Shown here: in pieces, positions 44,614 to 56,106 of the stretch
Layout: the number at the start of each line of letters is the position of its first letter
How positions within the stretch are numbered: the stretch's first letter is position 1
Source: Neocallimastix lanati (nom. inval.)
Taxonomy: Eukaryota > Neocallimastigomycota > Neocallimastigomycetes > Neocallimastigales > Neocallimastigaceae
Length of the DNA stretch: 64,000 nucleotides
NCBI GenBank assembly: GCA_016946835.1
Contig: JACVTC010000251.1
Span: 24,808-88,807, forward strand
Direction of reading: 5' to 3'
Program-made: the position numbers and the translations under genes
The notes under the pieces: generated by a model
What the model was told of the DNA's origin: nothing
The model's database searches: none
The model's input: the letters and a program-made list of their open reading frames with translations, nothing else

Positions 44614-47600
44614 TTGCTCTTCTTTCTTCTTCTGTTTCTAATGGTTCTGATAATTCTGGATTTCTTTTTGTATATGGCTCAAGCTGAGAGATATGAAATA
44701 CCGGATGGAGATGGAGGTTTTCCGGTAACTCCAAACGGTAGTTCATTCTTTGCCCTTTCTCAATGATTTTAAATGGACCGAGATATTGCGAAGCTAATTT
44801 TTTCGCGGGTTCGTTGGTAAAGTAGTATCTTCTTAACCATACTAAGTCATTAACATTGAAATTTGGGCCTTCAGCTTTTCCAACATCCGCATATTTTTTG
44901 TAGTCTTCTTTTGCCTTTATAAGGTGTTTCTTGAGAGATTCGAAATGTGAAGACCAATCCCTAGTTAAGCATGAAGCATTATCCTTTAAAAGAATAGGAG
45001 GTGAATCTATAAAACAATTGGGATGGAAGCCGTAGTTTGCATAAAAAGGCGACATACCAATGGAACTATGTAGAGAATTATTATAAGCAAACTCACATAA
45101 AGGTAGATAATAACACCAGTCACTTTGAGCAGTAGAACAATAACAACGAAGATATTGTTCAATAACAGCATTCGCACGCTCTACTTGACCATTAGATTGT
45201 TGGTGGTGAGCAGTAGCTAATCTGGGCTTTATCTGAAGGGCATAACACAAGGAGGTCCAAAATTCCGAAGAAAACTGTGAGCCATGATCCGAAATAATGG
45301 TTTTAGGAAATCCATGAAATTTGAACACATTGAGAAGAAGGAGCTTTGCAGTTTGATCAGCAGAAGGAACATCAGAGCAAGGGACTAAATGGACCATTTT
45401 AGTTAAGTGGTCCGATACTACCATGATACAAGTACAATCTCTTGAAGTAGGGAGGTAAACAATATAATCGACACCTATAACTTCCCAGGGTTTTGTAGGA
45501 ATGGGGAGTGGCTGTAACTTGCCATACGGTTTATGTCTTCTTATCTTGTTTCTTCCACATACTTCGCATGAATGAACGTAATTAATAACGTCCTTTTTCA
45601 TATTAGGCCACCAGTAGTACCTTCTAAGTTTTTCGAGGGTCCTATCTACCCCCTGATGGCCACTAGTTGGAGTATCATGAAAGGATTTTAGGAGTCTAGC
45701 CTTGAGTGATGCTGGCACAATTATTCTATTTTGGAAATGTAGGATACCTTTAATGAGGCTGAATATGGAGCTTTTAACTTTACCAGATTTTTCTTGGATC
45801 TTTCTTATCGTATCTTGACAAAATTTATCAGACAACTGGGACTCTTTTAAGCTATTGATATTTCTATCGATTGTACAGCAGAATACATCATCATTGATGA
45901 TAGATGAGCCCTCTAAGGAGTTATTCTTCCTATAGTCCGGTCTTCTTGACAAGGAATCCGGTTTACCAGAACTAACTCCCGGTCTATAAGTAATTCTAAA
46001 GTCAAATTTAGATAAGAAGAGGCTCCAACGAATTTGCCTCTGATTGAGATGTTGAGGTTTCTTCATATAAAGTAGGTTCCTATGGTCTGTAAGAATTTGA
46101 ACTGGATATTTGGCACCTTCAAGATGATGCCTCCATACGTCAAATGCTGTAATAATGGCTAGAAGTTCTTTGTCGTAAATTGTATAATTAACTTCAGCCT
46201 TATTCACAGAGCGAGAGTAAAATGCTACAGGATGTAATAAATTATCCTTAGGGCTAACTTGGGAAAGAATGCAGCCAACAGCAAAATCACTGGCATCTGT
46301 TTCTACTACAAATTCTTTCTCTGGATCGGGAAAGATAAGTACTTCATTGTTGAGGAAAGCATTTTTAAGTTTATTAAATGCATTATTTGCTTCCTCGTTC
46401 CATAAGTAATCAGCATTCTTTTTTAAAAGTTTCCGGGTTCAATGATTTCAGCAAAGTTTTTTATAAATTTTCCGTAGTAATTCCTTAAACCAAGAAAACT
46501 TTGGAGTTCTTTGATGTTTTTGGGTATGGGCAATTCCAAAATTGATTTTAATTTATCCTTATCCATAGTGAGTCCATGTATAGAAACCGTGAAACCTAAG
46601 AATGTAGTTTCAAATACGTGAAATTCACATTTTTCTAATTTCACGAATAAGCCATTTTTTATTAGTAGAGTAAGAACATGACAAACATGCTTAATGTGAG
46701 TATCAAAGTCAGGAGAAAAGATAATTATATCATCCAAATATGCCTGAACAAAGGATCCAGTGATTTCTGACAATGTATCTTGTATGAATCTTTGAAAAAC
46801 TGAAGGAGCATTACGTAAGCCGAAAGGCATTACAAGATACTCGAAATGACCTATTGGAGTACGGAAGGCTGTAAGATATTCATGTCCTTCCTTTATTCTG
46901 ACAAGATTATACGCAGACCTTAAGTCAAGTCTGGTAAAAATCTTTGATCCTTTAAATACTTCCATTAAATCGTTAATCCTTGGCAGTGGGTAACTATTAC
47001 GGATTGTAATAGCATTCAGACGGCGATAATCCACGCATAACCTGAGAGAACCATCGTGTTTTCTAACAATATTGGAGCACCAGCTGGGGATTTTGATTTT
47101 CGAATGAAGCCTTTAGCTAAATTTTCTTCGATATATTCTTTCAAGGCTTTCATTTCCACCGTAGTTAAAGGATATATTGGTCCAAAGAATAATTGTCCTC
47201 CAGGGATCAAGTCGATTGTTATGTCATAGCTCCGGTGGGGAGGTAATTTATCAGCTTCTTCTTTTTTAAAGACTTTTACTAGATCTGAATAGTATTTTTG
47301 AATGATTTCTTTAGTACTAAGTTTCTTATTATTGAGAATTTTATCTTTATTTCTAAGTTCCATATTATTGAGAATTTTATTTTTATTTCTAAGTTTCTTA
47401 TTATTGAGAATTTTATTTTTATTTCTAAGTTTCTTATTATTGAGACTTTTATCTTTATTTCTAAGTTCATTTTTGTTATTACTTTTATCAGTTTTGACTT
47501 GTTCTTGACTTTCAACAATTACACAACATATATCCTCATCATATAGTTCATCTTCAGAAATAAATGAAGGTATAACTGAGTCATGGCCGCATTGTGAGGA

Positions 47601-48848
47601 TTCTTCTAGCATAGGTGCTGTTATATTATTAGAACGGAATATAAATTTATTTCCTTTACAAGAATGACAATGTTGTCCACAGTTACTTTCCAAGAAATAG
47701 ATTTTATTGGATTTAAAGTTGATATAGGGATTATGAATCGAGAGCCAATCCCTTCCTAAAATACCACTTATACCTTGAAGTTGTAGATTACCAACGTAGA
47801 ATTCATAGGTTTCAATATGGTCCATTATTTTCAGTTTTAAAGGCTTCGTAGATTGTTTAATTACCATACTTTTACTATTGGGCAATTGGATACTAATAGG
47901 AGAAGAAAGGCCTGAGATTGGAATTTTATTAGCTGAAATAAAGTCCTTGCAAATAAAGCTTTTGGCAGAGCCTGAATCAATTAGTAAATTAATTTTGAAA
48001 GACTTTGAGTTGGTAGATATAACAAAGGTAGTTGTCATAGAATTGGAACTATTTGGTGTATAATTAGCAGAGAGTATTTCTTTTTTGAACTTGTTCTTCC
48101 TATGATGTAGATTTCTCGACTTAGTACTGCTTTTATTGAATTCATATTTCTTTCTATTAAATGACTTTGTTTTGTGGTTTCTAAAATGACAGAAATTGCG
48201 AATTTTGGTCTCCAAGTAGCATTTTTTGTCTATGTCAATAATAACATTTATAGCTTCAAATAGTGTTTTTGGCTTCTTTATTTTATCATATTCTTCACGT
48301 ACTTCATCCAGTAGACCTTTTCCAATTATGTCGATGAAAACTTCATCTGGCCATTTAAGCCTTGCTGCTAATCTTCGGAACTCTATCGTGAATTCAGCAA
48401 CCTTTCCAAGTTGTTCTTGCTTCAAATCCCATAACTGCTTCATCAGCATGTACTTCTGCTTCTTCTCATCACCCGAGTCAAAATTCTTGAGTAGTAACTT
48501 CTTAAATTTTTGGTAGCTCAGAGTTTTCAGTGTACCATCAACTAATAGAGAGAGACCCCATCTTCTAGGTAGACCATTTAGTTTATTTATTACGTATGTA
48601 TTTTTGTTTTCATCGCTTTGGAATGAATTTGGATGATCGATGAAAAAACTCTCACATTGTATTAAAACTTCTTGAATATTCGGCTTTATATTTGCTTCTC
48701 CTTCTTTGGTAAGAACTCCATTTGGGGAGAAGAATGTAGGAATAAAATCGGTTATTGCTGATATAAATTTCGAAGCATCGATATTATTGGGATTGATTAT
48801 TGGAATTTGAAAATTATTTTTTGTACTTGTTGCTTCTTCACTTTCCAT
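44609..48848 (-). pseudogene. gag-pol: E4 Gag-Pol polyprotein (two frameshifts)
   Basis: One long frame is read in three parts. 47016-48848: Gag (about residues 1-230; QYMLMKQLWDLKQEQLGK-type segment), a degenerate knuckle (NFCHFRNHKTKSFN lacks the second Cys), protease (LLIDSGSAKSFICKDFI) and the start of RT. About 46430-47060: RT core (GHEYLTAFRTPIGHFEYLVM, AYLDDIIIFS with YLDD). 44609 to about 46432: end of RT, RNase H (VETDASDFAVG; YTIYDKELLAI), integrase zinc domain (HQGVDRTL...CEVCGRNK) and core (VIGVDYIV, SDHGSQF, ERANAVIEQ), ending HPVFHISQLEPYTK. Frame changes occur near 47050-47065 and 46430-46440. No chromodomain follows; the frame stops inside the LTR. The single frame and the lack of a -1 signal fit Tf1/Tf2. 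Confidence 0.9.
47310..47480 (-). repeat. 39-bp tandem repeat inside E4 gag-pol
   Basis: The linker between protease and RT repeats LRNKNKILNNK-type units about five times (period 13 residues, 39 bp). The unit count is likely to vary between copies. It may act as a flexible spacer. Confidence 0.85.
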
Positions 48849-49275
48849 ATTTAAAATTCTAATAATATAAATAGAGTATAATAGAGTAAAATAAAAAGAA
48901 AATAAAGATAAGTGTAGTATAAAAGTATTTTATTTTTTATTTTTTATTTTTTATTTTTTTTTTTTTTTTTTTCTAACTAAAAATATATTTATTTATTTAA
49001 TATAATTTTCTTCACTAACTAAATATATATTTATTTATTTAATATAATTTTCTTCACTAACTAAAATTATATTTATTTAATAAATTTTTTTTTTTTTTTT
49101 TTTACTAACTAAAATTATATTTAATAAAAAAAAATTTTTTTTTTTTTCACTAAAATAAATTTATTTATTTAATATATATTCCTTCCAATAATTAATACTA
49201 TAAAATTAACCAATTTATTATTATTTCTTCCATTTACTATTATATTAGATCTTCCAATCAATTATACTGATTTTA

Positions 49276-49317
<42 letters not shown>

Positions 49318-49364
49318 ATCTTATTATAATATATTATACTAATACTATTTAATTATTAAATTAG
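48849..49364 (-). other. E4 5' leader
   Basis: No gene. A segment TAACTAAAATATATTTATTT-like is repeated four times at about 48970-49150, and several T-runs are present (48955-48972, 49282-49316). Confidence 0.6.
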
Positions 49365-49376
49365 AAGAGTTATTAT
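49365..49376 (-). other. E4 self-priming primer-binding site
   Basis: The minus strand reads ATAATAACTCTT immediately after the LTR. It is the perfect reverse complement of AAGAGTTATTAT in the LTR (49683-49694), at the predicted mRNA 5' end. There is no TGG tRNA-type site. In Tf1 of fission yeast the mRNA 5' end folds back and primes in just this way. Confidence 0.85.
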
Positions 49377-50416
49377 TGTAATAGCTATACTAAAACTAAA
49401 ATTAATTAATATAACTATTATCTACAATTTTAATATTATTTTTACATAATATTAAAATTGAGAAAATAAAATTAAAAAAAAAAATAAAAATTATACTTAA
49501 TTATACTGAGTTTATTATAAGTAAATATAACAAACAATAACCAAGCAACAGCAGAATAGTAGTTGAAAATATTTTTTTAAAAAAAAAAAAAAAACCTTTT
49601 ATGATTAATAACATTTTTTTTTTTTTTGATATATAAATAAAAAATTTATTTTATTTGTTATTATTTATTATATTTTCTTAAAATAATAACTCTTGATTTC
49701 TCAAAGAGAATTCAAGAGTCCTATTTATATTTTTTTTAAAAAATTAATCTGTTAAATAAATTTATTTTCTAATCTTAACAAAAAATCTATTTAGGAAAAG
49801 ATTAGAAGAAAAACCTAAATAGTTTTTCGATCAATATTCTAATCATATTGATCATCGTATAATTAAAGAAAACCTATTTGTTAGGAAAAACATTAATTAC
49901 CGATTTTCTAATTAATTATAAAATATTAAATATTGATAGGATAGGAATTAATAAAAAAAAAGATTTTTTTTTTTTTTTTTTTTTTTTTCATTTAAAAAAT
50001 AAAGATTAAATAATATGATAGATTAGATACATTTATAGTTTATAATACATTATAAAATACATAATTCATTTTAATTAAAATAACTAATATTTTTATGGTA
50101 AAATATTAAATACAAATTTACATAATTTTTTGTAAAAATTCTATTTAAATGAATAATAATAATAAGTAAATAAATTTTATATTATTTATATAAATGTATA
50201 AAATTATAATATATAAATAAATTTAAATCAATATATGAAAATATAACTATTAAATAAATTTATAAGTTAAAATCAATGAATATATTAATTATTATTTAAA
50301 TAAATAATTATTTAAAAATAATTATTATTTTATAAATAATTATAAATTATTAATGATTTTTCATTAATTATAAGAAATATTAATTATTCATTATTGAATA
50401 ATTATGATTTCTTACA
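49377..50416 (-). repeat. E4 5' LTR
   Basis: 1040 bp, matching 43577-44613 except for a few A/T-run changes. Confidence 0.93.
49683..49731 (-). promoter_or_regulatory. E4 LTR core promoter and mRNA start
   Basis: On the minus strand AATATAAATAG (49721-49731) is a TATA box. About 35 nt downstream lies AAGAGTTATTAT (49683-49694), the likely start. Between them is a near-perfect hairpin (49690-49718, CTCTTGA/TCAAGAG with inner TTCTC/GAGAA). The same layout is present in LTRs at 39950 and 41403, and in weaker form at 189. Confidence 0.75.
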
Positions 50417-50422
50417 TTAAAA

Positions 50423-50917
50423 TGATACGATATTTTTATTAAACATCAATATCAATATTTATTTTATTTTATTTGGACGATAACAGTAGGGAATAATTGA
50501 CAAAATAATATATTCTAATATTATATAGAATAATACACACAATAATAATATTCACACTTCAATATTTAGTTTATTTATTTTATTTATTTATTATCATTCA
50601 TCAATAAAAATATATCATCAATATAAATATTTGTTAACTAGTTAAAATATAATTAAATCATTCAATAAAATATAATTAATTACTAAAATCTCTTATGTTA
50701 TTAATGTAAACTAAATATAAAACTACACTAAACTATACTAATAAACATGTTTATAGGTTAAATTATTAATAAACTAAATTAATATTAATAAAAGAACCAT
50801 TCTTTAAACTATTATTATTTACTAACTATATATATTATTACTAAATTATTATTAACCAATAAGATTTCACTAACCTAAATTTCACTAAATTATGGTATTT
50901 ATGGTGGTACAGTATCA
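50423..50917 (-). repeat. Solo LTR F', Ty3-like
   Basis: It runs TGATACGATATT...TACAGTATCA (495 bp), with AAAA on both sides (50419-50422, 50918-50921). It is a close copy of 40919-41399. Confidence 0.9.
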
Positions 50918-50922
50918 AAAAT

Positions 50923-51458
50923 TGATACGTATCTTTTATATTTAAAGATGTATCTAAATAATTTTATTTGTTTGGACGTTGTCAGAAGGGAATTATTAAC
51001 AAAATAATATATTCTAATAAATATAATAATAACACATAATGTATAAATATAAATATATAATTTAAATGTAAAGATTTGTCTTTATTTATTTATTCTTATT
51101 TCTTTATTTATTTTTATTACATTATTCTCAATGTTTACAAAAATATAAAAATACAAGTTATATATTTATTATTATCTTTCTCACTAACTATCTAATTATA
51201 CACTTAATAATTAATATTTATTATTCTATAAACTATTATATTTTCTACTAATAAACCTGTTATTTTGAAGTATCTTTATTATATATTTCCTATATTATAA
51301 CAAAGAACTCGTCGTTTAATTATTAATGAATTATCAAAATATGTATCTAACTATTTAGTCTTATTTAATTATCTACCAATCATTATTAATTTTTAATTTA
51401 TTACTTTAACTAATTTCTAAAACTATTTCTAATAATGTTTTTAGTGTGGTATCGTATC
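50923..51458 (-). repeat. Solo LTR G, Ty3-like
   Basis: It runs TGATACGTATCTTT...ATCGTATCA (536 bp), flanked by AAAAT and AAAAC. It has the ACAAAATAATATATTCTAAT block. Confidence 0.88.
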
Positions 51459-51463
51459 AAAAA

Positions 51464-52215
51464 CTGATAAATTTTAGAAATTATCTTAATTTTAATATAG
51501 AATTAAAAAGTGATAATTTCAATTTATTTTAATAATAACTGTATAAGTTATTTATGAATTAAAAATGTTTTATTAAAAATAACACTAAAAATTTGGTTTA
51601 TTAGAACACTTGTTTTCTAATATTTTATTTTATAAATCTTTTATTAAAATTTATTAAACATTACAAAATTTAAAGTGATTATTAAAATTATAAAATTAAT
51701 TAATAATAATAATAATAATAATATTTACATGAAATATTTACAAGTATTTATATTTTTCTTTAAAATTAAACTATTTATAATTTATAAATAAAAAGAATAA
51801 TTAAATAAAATAAAAGTAATAAAATTAATAATAAAATAAATATTTAATAATAAAATAAATAAATTTGTTTATTATAAAAATAATTAAAAATATTTTGTTA
51901 TTTAAATTAATAAATTTTGTTATTATAAAATTATTATTTAATTATAAAATTAATTATAAAAATTATTATAAAACTAATTATTAAAACTAATTATTTTATT
52001 TTAAATTTAATCTTAATATTTTTATTTTGAAAAATATATAATATTTCTTTCATATCTGAGTATTAATGTAATTTTTAAGTGTAATTTATTTGTTTTAATT
52101 AATTAATTAATTAATTTTTTTTTTATTTTATTAAATTATTATTAAACTTGGCTAAGGTTAGTTTTGATTTTATGTATAATAAATTTTCAAGATTTATTAA
52201 TTTTGTTATTTATCA
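51464..52215 (-). repeat. E5 3' LTR
   Basis: TGATAAATTTTAG...TTATTTATCA. On the minus strand the polypurine tract before it is weak (GCCGAGGAAT). Confidence 0.95.
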
Positions 52216-52227
52216 ATTCCTCGGCGG

Positions 52228-55200
52228 TTAAGATTGAACTTCGTCCCTTGAAGTTAATTCTTTTTCTGGAATGATATAAGGAAAAACATTTTTAATATGT
52301 ACATTTCGATCAAGAAGTTTTCCTGTTTGAGGATCTTCGAGGACAACTGTATTGAATTTTTGTTTGTTAACTACTTTATATGGTCCATAAAAGTAAGGAT
52401 TTAACTTACTTCTTCCAATTAATCTTATCATCACATAATCTCCGGGTTTATAATTTTTCTTTAGTGATTTCGATAGTCCAATGCGATGTTCCCAATATTG
52501 ATTTGTGTAATCCGAATATTCTGTTGCTTGTTTCACCCAATTCTGATGTCTAAGGAATCTTCTAAAAATATATTCTTCATCTGTTTCATTTGGATCTTTG
52601 TAAATATCTGGAAACATTACTTCTAATGGCCAGGTGTCTTTTCTCCCATAAAGTAGTTCAAAGCTGCTAAATTTTGTTTTGGAATTTTTTGTTGTTCTAA
52701 GAGCCCAAAGGGCGGATGGTAAATATTCATCCCATTCACTTTCGTTTTCAACTAAGAGTCTTAGAATTTTCTCTACTTCTCTATTACGGTTTTCAATCAT
52801 ACCATTTGATTCTGGATGATGTGGAGATACAAAGTGCACCCATGACCCATAAAGATCGATCATCATTTTAGTAATATCTGATGCGAACGAACTTCCATTA
52901 TCTGTAACAATTATTTCTGGAGGACCATGTCTTGATATAACTTCAGTTAAAAATTTTATAACTTCTTCAGTCTTTGTGTTTGGAATGGCTTTAGCTTCAA
53001 CCCATTTTGTGAAGTAGTCAACCAATGTAATAATATACATATTTCCATTTTTAGTAATTGGAAGAGGACCAATCGTATCAAGTCCAATACGAGTAAATGG
53101 TTGTTCAACTGGTGTTACATTATCTGCAGTGTTTTTCGGGATTGGTTTTGGTCTACAAAGTTGACATTTTCTGCAAGATTTGATCCACATCCTAACGTCA
53201 TTCCAAATGCCGGGCCAATAATATGAATTTAGTATTCTGTTTACAGTTTTTTCGGCTCCTTCATGTCCTACAGAATGAGCACGATTAATTATATCCTTTT
53301 TGTCTTCATCACGGTAGATAACTTTTAAATAAGTATCATCTTTCTTATAATATAAGGTGTTATCAACAACTTGATAATTCTTAGTGAAGTATTTGATTAT
53401 TCCTTCTGGTAGGTTTAAATCTTTTGGATTAAGATCAGCTAAAATTGTATTAATACATTTTATAATATCTTCGCTGTCTTTTGAAGGTAGTCTTGAAAGA
53501 GCGTCTGCGAAAACATTTTTCTTTCCTTTTTCATATTTTAGTTCAATTTTATATTTGTTAAATTCTTCTATCCAACGCATGTGTCTTCCTTTATTTGGAA
53601 TAGTATTTTTATAAAATCCTAAGAGTGGTTTATGATCCGTAATGAATATAGTTGGTTTCTTGTTACTAATTAAGTACTGACGGAATTTTTGGATTGCGTA
53701 ATTAATAGCCAAACCTTCAAGATCAGTTACAGGGTAATTTCTTTCTGGAGGTGATAAAGTACGACTTACACAACAAATTGGGTGTTCCAATTTGTCTTCC
53801 TCCACCTGTAAGAGGACAGCACCGATACCTTGAGTAGAGGCGTCTGTTCTAACAATAAATTCTTTATCAAAGTCAGGATAACATAATATAGGGTCAGACA
53901 ATAAACAGTGACGTATGTCTTCAAAAGCTTCATTACGATCAGAAGTCCATATATATGGTTGATTTTTCTTAAGTAGTTTAAAAAGAGAGTCAGCTCTTAT
54001 AGAGAAATTTTGTATAAATTTTCTGTAATAACTAGCAAGACCAAGGAAGGATCTGAGCTCATTAACATTTTTGGGAGCTTCCCAAAGGGCTATACTTTGA
54101 ACTTTAGAAGGAACAGTTTTTAAACCATTAGGGGTAAGAACATGACCTAAGACTTCAATTGATTCTTGGAAAAATTTGCATTTTTGAAGATTGAGGGAGA
54201 GATTATACTTGGAGAATATTTCAAATACTTGTTTTAAATGTTCAAGATGTTCTTCAATAGAAGTAGAATATACAACTATGTCATCGATGTAAACGAATAA
54301 GCATTTACCAATGAGGGGTAAAAGGATTCTGTTCATCTCCCTTTGAAAGGTAGCGGGAGCATTAGTTAAACCGAAAGGCATAACAACAAAATTATAGTTT
54401 CCAAATTTTGTTGTGAAAGAAGTTTTTTCGATATCTCTGGGATTCATTGGGATTTGGTGATAACCCGAATATAAGTCAAGGGCTGAAAATATTTTAGCAC
54501 CTCTAACTGAAGAGACAAGTTCATCGATGAAAGGAAGTGCATATGAATCTTTAATAGTGATTTCATTAAGCCTTCTGTAATCTATACATAGTCTCCATTT
54601 CCCATTTTTCTTTCTGACTAATAAAACAGGAAATGACCAAGGGGAATGCGAGGGAATAATTAAGCCTTTATTAAGTAAGGATATAATTTCTTCTTTTAGA
54701 ATATCAGAATGCTCTTTTGATAATTTATAAGGTTTTAGCTTAATAGGTTTTTCAGTAGTAGTAATTATTGAATGTGGTTCAAGGTTAGCAGTTGTTAGCT
54801 GACTTAGTGATGTTGCCATACAATTTTTGTATTGATTAATAAGACTTTCAAATTTTGATTTAACTTTATCTGGAACAGAATTGAGAATTTCGTTTAAGGT
54901 AGAGTTAAATTCACGAATTTCTTCATCTTCTTTAGATACATAAATAGCATTCATTAAGGGAATATTATTTGTATTATTTGAGTTAATTATCTGGATTATC
55001 TTTTTAAGACCTTTTCTTGTTTTCTGATATATGAAATCATCATCTGGATCAATAAGTAATCTATATTTCTTTTGGATACTTCTTCCAAAAATAATATCAA
55101 AGTATGGATTATCTTGATTTATAATATAAAATTTTTCATAAATGTTGCAAGAATCATTAATGTTAATTTTCAATGGAACATAGTATTTAGTAGGTACTGT

Positions 55201-56106
55201 AGATCCATTTGCTAAAGTAATATTTTGTTCTATTATATCTTCTTCAATTTTCACATCATTAAATTTATTTAAACATCCAGTTGTTATAACATTTACATTT
55301 GCTCCTGTATCGTAAAGAATTTTTAAAAATACTTCTTTCGTTTTTCCAATGAAGATTGGAATAGGAATATTATAAAGAGAGCATAATACATTATCTATTT
55401 TTGGCTTACATCCTTGTCCTAATTCCTTCCTAAGAGTAGGACTAATAGAAAGTAATTGTGCAAGACTAATTTTCGGAAACAGGTTGTTGGCTTCCTTAAT
55501 TATACTAAATTTATTACCTGGTTCTAACATTTGTATATCTGTCATTCTTCTTTTTCTGGTTTGTTTAGTTTGGCTGAGAGATTGACTATGAGTTAGAACA
55601 TCCTTGGTATTGCTTTCATTATTTATTTTACTACGTTCATCAATTATGTTAATTACATTATTTTCATTATTTCCATTATTACTTTCATTATTATTTCCAT
55701 TATTGTTTTCTGGATTATTTTTCATTTCAGAATCTTTTGTATTTTCCTTTGTATTATTTGGTTCATCAATAATAATTTCATCATTATCATTTAATTCATG
55801 GTCATTTTGTTTTTCATTATTAAGTTCTTCACTTATTTTTCTTCTTCTTGTATTCCTGATTGCTTTCTTTTGTTGTTTAACTTTCTTAATATTTGGTTGA
55901 TTAAGAATGGATGGTTTAACGATACTTTTATTATTTGGAGAGATTTTATTCTTATCCAAGGTACTTGTAGGCACTTTCTTTTTCTGGGCTACATTAAGTT
56001 GAGGGATTTGATTATTTTCGTTATTAAGGTAATTTGTTGATTGATTTGATGATGCAATTTTAGTTATTTTGGGAGATTGCTTACTCCCATAATTTAATTT
56101 AAACAT
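52228..56106 (-). CDS. pol: E5 Pol polyprotein: protease, RT, RNase H, integrase
   Basis: This 1292-residue ORF has its first ATG just ahead of the frameshift heptamer. An Asn/Lys-rich linker covers residues 1-200. Retropepsin is at about 255-345 (ILYDTGANVNVIT, catalytic DTG). RT is at about 470-680 (VRKKNGKWRLCIDYRRL; FVYIDDIVVYS, YIDD). RNase H is at about 750-870 (VRTDASTQGIGAVLL, FITDHKPL). The integrase zinc domain (HSVGHEG...CRKCQ) and D,D,E core (LDTIGPLP, TDNGSSF, NRNREVEK) follow, then the GPY/F-type end FYGPYKVVNKQKFNTVVLED and the C-terminal LTSRDEVQS, like the ETSRDEV of E1. No breaks were seen. It makes the enzymes for reverse transcription and tRNA-proximal integration. Confidence 0.96.
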   Translation of the reverse strand: MFKLNYGSKQSPKITKIASSNQSTNYLNNENNQIPQLNVAQKKKVPTSTLDKNKISPNNKSIVKPSILNQPNIKKVKQQKKAIRNTRRRKISEELNNEKQNDHELNDNDEIIIDEPNNTKENTKDSEMKNNPENNNGNNNESNNGNNENNVINIIDERSKINNESNTKDVLTHSQSLSQTKQTRKRRMTDIQMLEPGNKFSIIKEANNLFPKISLAQLLSISPTLRKELGQGCKPKIDNVLCSLYNIPIPIFIGKTKEVFLKILYDTGANVNVITTGCLNKFNDVKIEEDIIEQNITLANGSTVPTKYYVPLKININDSCNIYEKFYIINQDNPYFDIIFGRSIQKKYRLLIDPDDDFIYQKTRKGLKKIIQIINSNNTNNIPLMNAIYVSKEDEEIREFNSTLNEILNSVPDKVKSKFESLINQYKNCMATSLSQLTTANLEPHSIITTTEKPIKLKPYKLSKEHSDILKEEIISLLNKGLIIPSHSPWSFPVLLVRKKNGKWRLCIDYRRLNEITIKDSYALPFIDELVSSVRGAKIFSALDLYSGYHQIPMNPRDIEKTSFTTKFGNYNFVVMPFGLTNAPATFQREMNRILLPLIGKCLFVYIDDIVVYSTSIEEHLEHLKQVFEIFSKYNLSLNLQKCKFFQESIEVLGHVLTPNGLKTVPSKVQSIALWEAPKNVNELRSFLGLASYYRKFIQNFSIRADSLFKLLKKNQPYIWTSDRNEAFEDIRHCLLSDPILCYPDFDKEFIVRTDASTQGIGAVLLQVEEDKLEHPICCVSRTLSPPERNYPVTDLEGLAINYAIQKFRQYLISNKKPTIFITDHKPLLGFYKNTIPNKGRHMRWIEEFNKYKIELKYEKGKKNVFADALSRLPSKDSEDIIKCINTILADLNPKDLNLPEGIIKYFTKNYQVVDNTLYYKKDDTYLKVIYRDEDKKDIINRAHSVGHEGAEKTVNRILNSYYWPGIWNDVRMWIKSCRKCQLCRPKPIPKNTADNVTPVEQPFTRIGLDTIGPLPITKNGNMYIITLVDYFTKWVEAKAIPNTKTEEVIKFLTEVISRHGPPEIIVTDNGSSFASDITKMMIDLYGSWVHFVSPHHPESNGMIENRNREVEKILRLLVENESEWDEYLPSALWALRTTKNSKTKFSSFELLYGRKDTWPLEVMFPDIYKDPNETDEEYIFRRFLRHQNWVKQATEYSDYTNQYWEHRIGLSKSLKKNYKPGDYVMIRLIGRSKLNPYFYGPYKVVNKQKFNTVVLEDPQTGKLLDRNVHIKNVFPYIIPEKELTSRDEVQS
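56071..56103 (-). promoter_or_regulatory. Programmed -1 frameshift signal of E5
   Basis: The heptamer T TTA AAT (56097-56103) is in gag frame and directly precedes the gag stop (56094-56096). An 8-nt spacer follows, then an 18-nt hairpin (56071-56088) with stem GGGAG/CTCCC. The pol frame is -1 relative to gag. Confidence 0.9.

Larger units (their letters stand above)
43577..50416 (-). mobile_element. Tf1/Tf2-like Ty3/gypsy retrotransposon E4, full length, coding frame broken
   Basis: LTRs are at 43577-44613 and 49377-50416 (about 1040 bp), nearly identical. The perfect 5-bp target duplication is TTAAA (43572-43576, 50417-50421). It has a single gag-pol frame, a self-complementary primer site, and a polypurine tract (rc of 44614-44635, GAAGAAGAAAGAAGAGCAA). 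It originally sat 18 bp upstream of tRNA-Cys T4; later insertions separated them. Two frameshifts lie in the RT region. Confidence 0.93.
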
